Positions 7,989-8,452 of a stretch of DNA of 8,452 nucleotides are shown one piece after another (position 1 is the stretch's first letter; each line of letters begins with the position of its first letter). The notes under the pieces were generated by a model. It worked only from the letters and a program-made list of their open reading frames with translations, did no database searches and had not been told where the DNA came from. This DNA is from an uncultured Clostridium sp. (lineage in GTDB: Bacteria > Bacillota_A > Clostridia > TANB77 > CAG-508). Position numbers and translations under genes: made by a program. Location: positions 1 through 8,452 of the forward strand of contig CAMXLV010000076.1 of assembly GCA_947244675.1 (NCBI GenBank), in the 5' to 3' direction.

Positions 7989-8288
7989 TTAAGAATTGGA
8001 GTTTGCCAAAAAAGTATTAATTTTTGTGTGTATATAAGCAGCAATAGCTGCTAAAACACACAAAAAAAGTAGAGCAGGAACTCCTGCTAGTATCTCGTCT
8101 ACAAAAATGGACATATAGTCCTTAAAAGTAAACGAGTCCATAATTTCCGAGAATGGGTCAAAAAAAGCAAATTCAACCCACACGGAAAGAGTGCGATAAG
8201 CGTATCCAAGTGCCATAATCACACCAGACACAATGACTACGCACTCATACCACATTAAAAGTTGCAAAAATTTTTTGTTTTTGTTCAT
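7989..8288 (-). CDS. Small membrane protein of unknown function
   Basis: I do not recognise this 99-aa protein. From the ATG at 8288 (MNKNKKFLQLLMWYE) it has a short basic N-terminus and two hydrophobic helices at about 12-31 and 66-86. Between them is a loop with acidic and aromatic residues, and the tail ends HTKINTFLANSNS. The start is set by GGAGG seven or so bases upstream; a longer in-frame reading from 8339 would begin inside the leader hairpin region and lacks support. Codon use (CTT, CTC, TCC, GAC, TCG) is less A-ending than in the neighbouring genes, hinting at recent acquisition or low expression. It has its own promoter and converges on the mreB terminator. No signal peptide or catalytic motif is evident. 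An out-of-frame CGG occurs at 8149-8147 (TCG GAA). Confidence 0.7.
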   Translation of the reverse strand: MNKNKKFLQLLMWYECVVIVSGVIMALGYAYRTLSVWVEFAFFDPFSEIMDSFTFKDYMSIFVDEILAGVPALLFLCVLAAIAAYIHTKINTFLANSNS

Positions 8289-8301
8289 GTTGTCCTCCTT
8301 C

Positions 8302-8327
8302 TTCGGAGAACATACTAGCTCTCCGAA
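8302..8327 (-). promoter_or_regulatory. Leader hairpin before the small membrane-protein gene
   Basis: TTCGGAGA and TCTCCGAA form a perfect 8-bp stem with a 10-base loop in the 5' leader, ending just before the AGGAGG ribosome binding site (8297-8292). It leaves the binding site free in this fold. It contains TCTCC, which could pair with GGAGG in an alternative fold, so it could be regulatory or merely a 5' stabiliser. Confidence 0.5.
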
Positions 8328-8366
8328 AATTATTTTCAAAGAGCATAAAATGCAATCTTCAGCAAT

Positions 8367-8395
8367 ATTATAACATAGTTACATAAAATAATCAA
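8367..8395 (-). promoter_or_regulatory. Promoter of the small membrane-protein gene
   Basis: On the minus strand, TTGATT (8395-8390), a 17-base spacer and a perfect TATAAT (8372-8367) with TG one base further upstream make a good match to a housekeeping promoter. The transcript would carry a leader of roughly 70 bases containing the hairpin at 8302-8327. Confidence 0.72.
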
Positions 8396-8418
8396 GTAAA
8401 AACAGGAGAAAAGAAAAA

Positions 8419-8452
8419 ATGAAAAAAATAGCCTTTATTACATTAGGTTGCA
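8419..8452 (+). CDS. mtaB: Radical-SAM methylthiotransferase, N-terminal fragment (probably MtaB)
   Basis: Only 11 codons lie in the window: MKKIAFITLGC, running off the edge. This matches the N-terminus of the MiaB/RimO/MtaB methylthiotransferases, whose first cluster-binding Cys follows TLG. The TLGC form is most like MtaB (usually continuing KVNQ), which methylthiolates t6A37 to ms2t6A37, the step after the t6A pathway encoded by tsaE/tsaB here. RimO usually reads SLGCPKN. AGGAG (8404-8408) lies ten bases before the ATG. I see no convincing dedicated promoter. The identification rests on very few residues. Confidence 0.55.
   Translation, partial: MKKIAFITLGC

Noticed and set aside
8361..8389. 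Promoter for the partial mtaB gene
   Set aside because: TAAAAT is present at 8384-8389 but no acceptable -35 box stands at the right distance.

Overview
The window is A/T-rich, gene-dense bacterial DNA with strong GGAGG-type ribosome binding sites and short intergenic gaps. AGA/A-ending codons dominate. The gene set (GtrA/GtrB, trpS-obg, tsaE-tsaB-rimI, mreB) and a TrpRS carrying a predicted Fe-S cysteine motif suggest an anaerobic low-GC Bacillota, most likely an uncultured clostridial lineage. The species cannot be named from this sequence.

Layout. (1) 1-2669, plus strand: a cell-surface polysaccharide operon, with the C-terminus of an ABC-2 export permease, a PRPP synthetase (prs), a GtrA-like flippase-type membrane protein and a GtrB/DPM1-like polyprenyl-phosphate glycosyltransferase. 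(2) 2670-2851: a promoter/hairpin region. (3) 2852-5165, plus: trpS then obg, ending in a bidirectional terminator shared with the convergent minus-strand operon. (4) 6772-5186, minus: tsaE followed by a TsaB-RimI fusion, for t6A tRNA modification and ribosomal-protein acetylation. (5) 6785-6920: back-to-back divergent promoters, with an inverted repeat and three 11-bp tandem repeats on the mreB side. (6) 6921-7928, plus: mreB, with a clear terminator. (7) 8288-7989, minus: a small unknown membrane protein. (8) 8419-end, plus: the first codons of a methylthiotransferase, probably mtaB.

Main discovery. Three consecutive housekeeping genes (trpS, obg, tsaB-rimI) each appear frameshifted, and every break has the same form. 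An in-frame CGG codon occurs, and skipping its C (+1 shift), so that the next codon is GGN (Gly), restores the full-length conserved protein. There are five such events: trpS 2891, obg 3979 and 3983 (two in succession), and tsaB-rimI 5823 and 5480. Reading all other genes in the window by eye, I found no in-frame CGG at all. CGG triplets in other frames are present and harmless. The simplest biological reading is that CGG is not decoded as Arg in this organism and triggers +1 frameshifting, or that CGGN is read as a four-base Gly codon. The main alternative is a systematic base-insertion artefact, which reads or related genomes would settle. After correction TrpS is 336 aa, Obg 424 aa and TsaB-RimI 377 aa, all normal family lengths.
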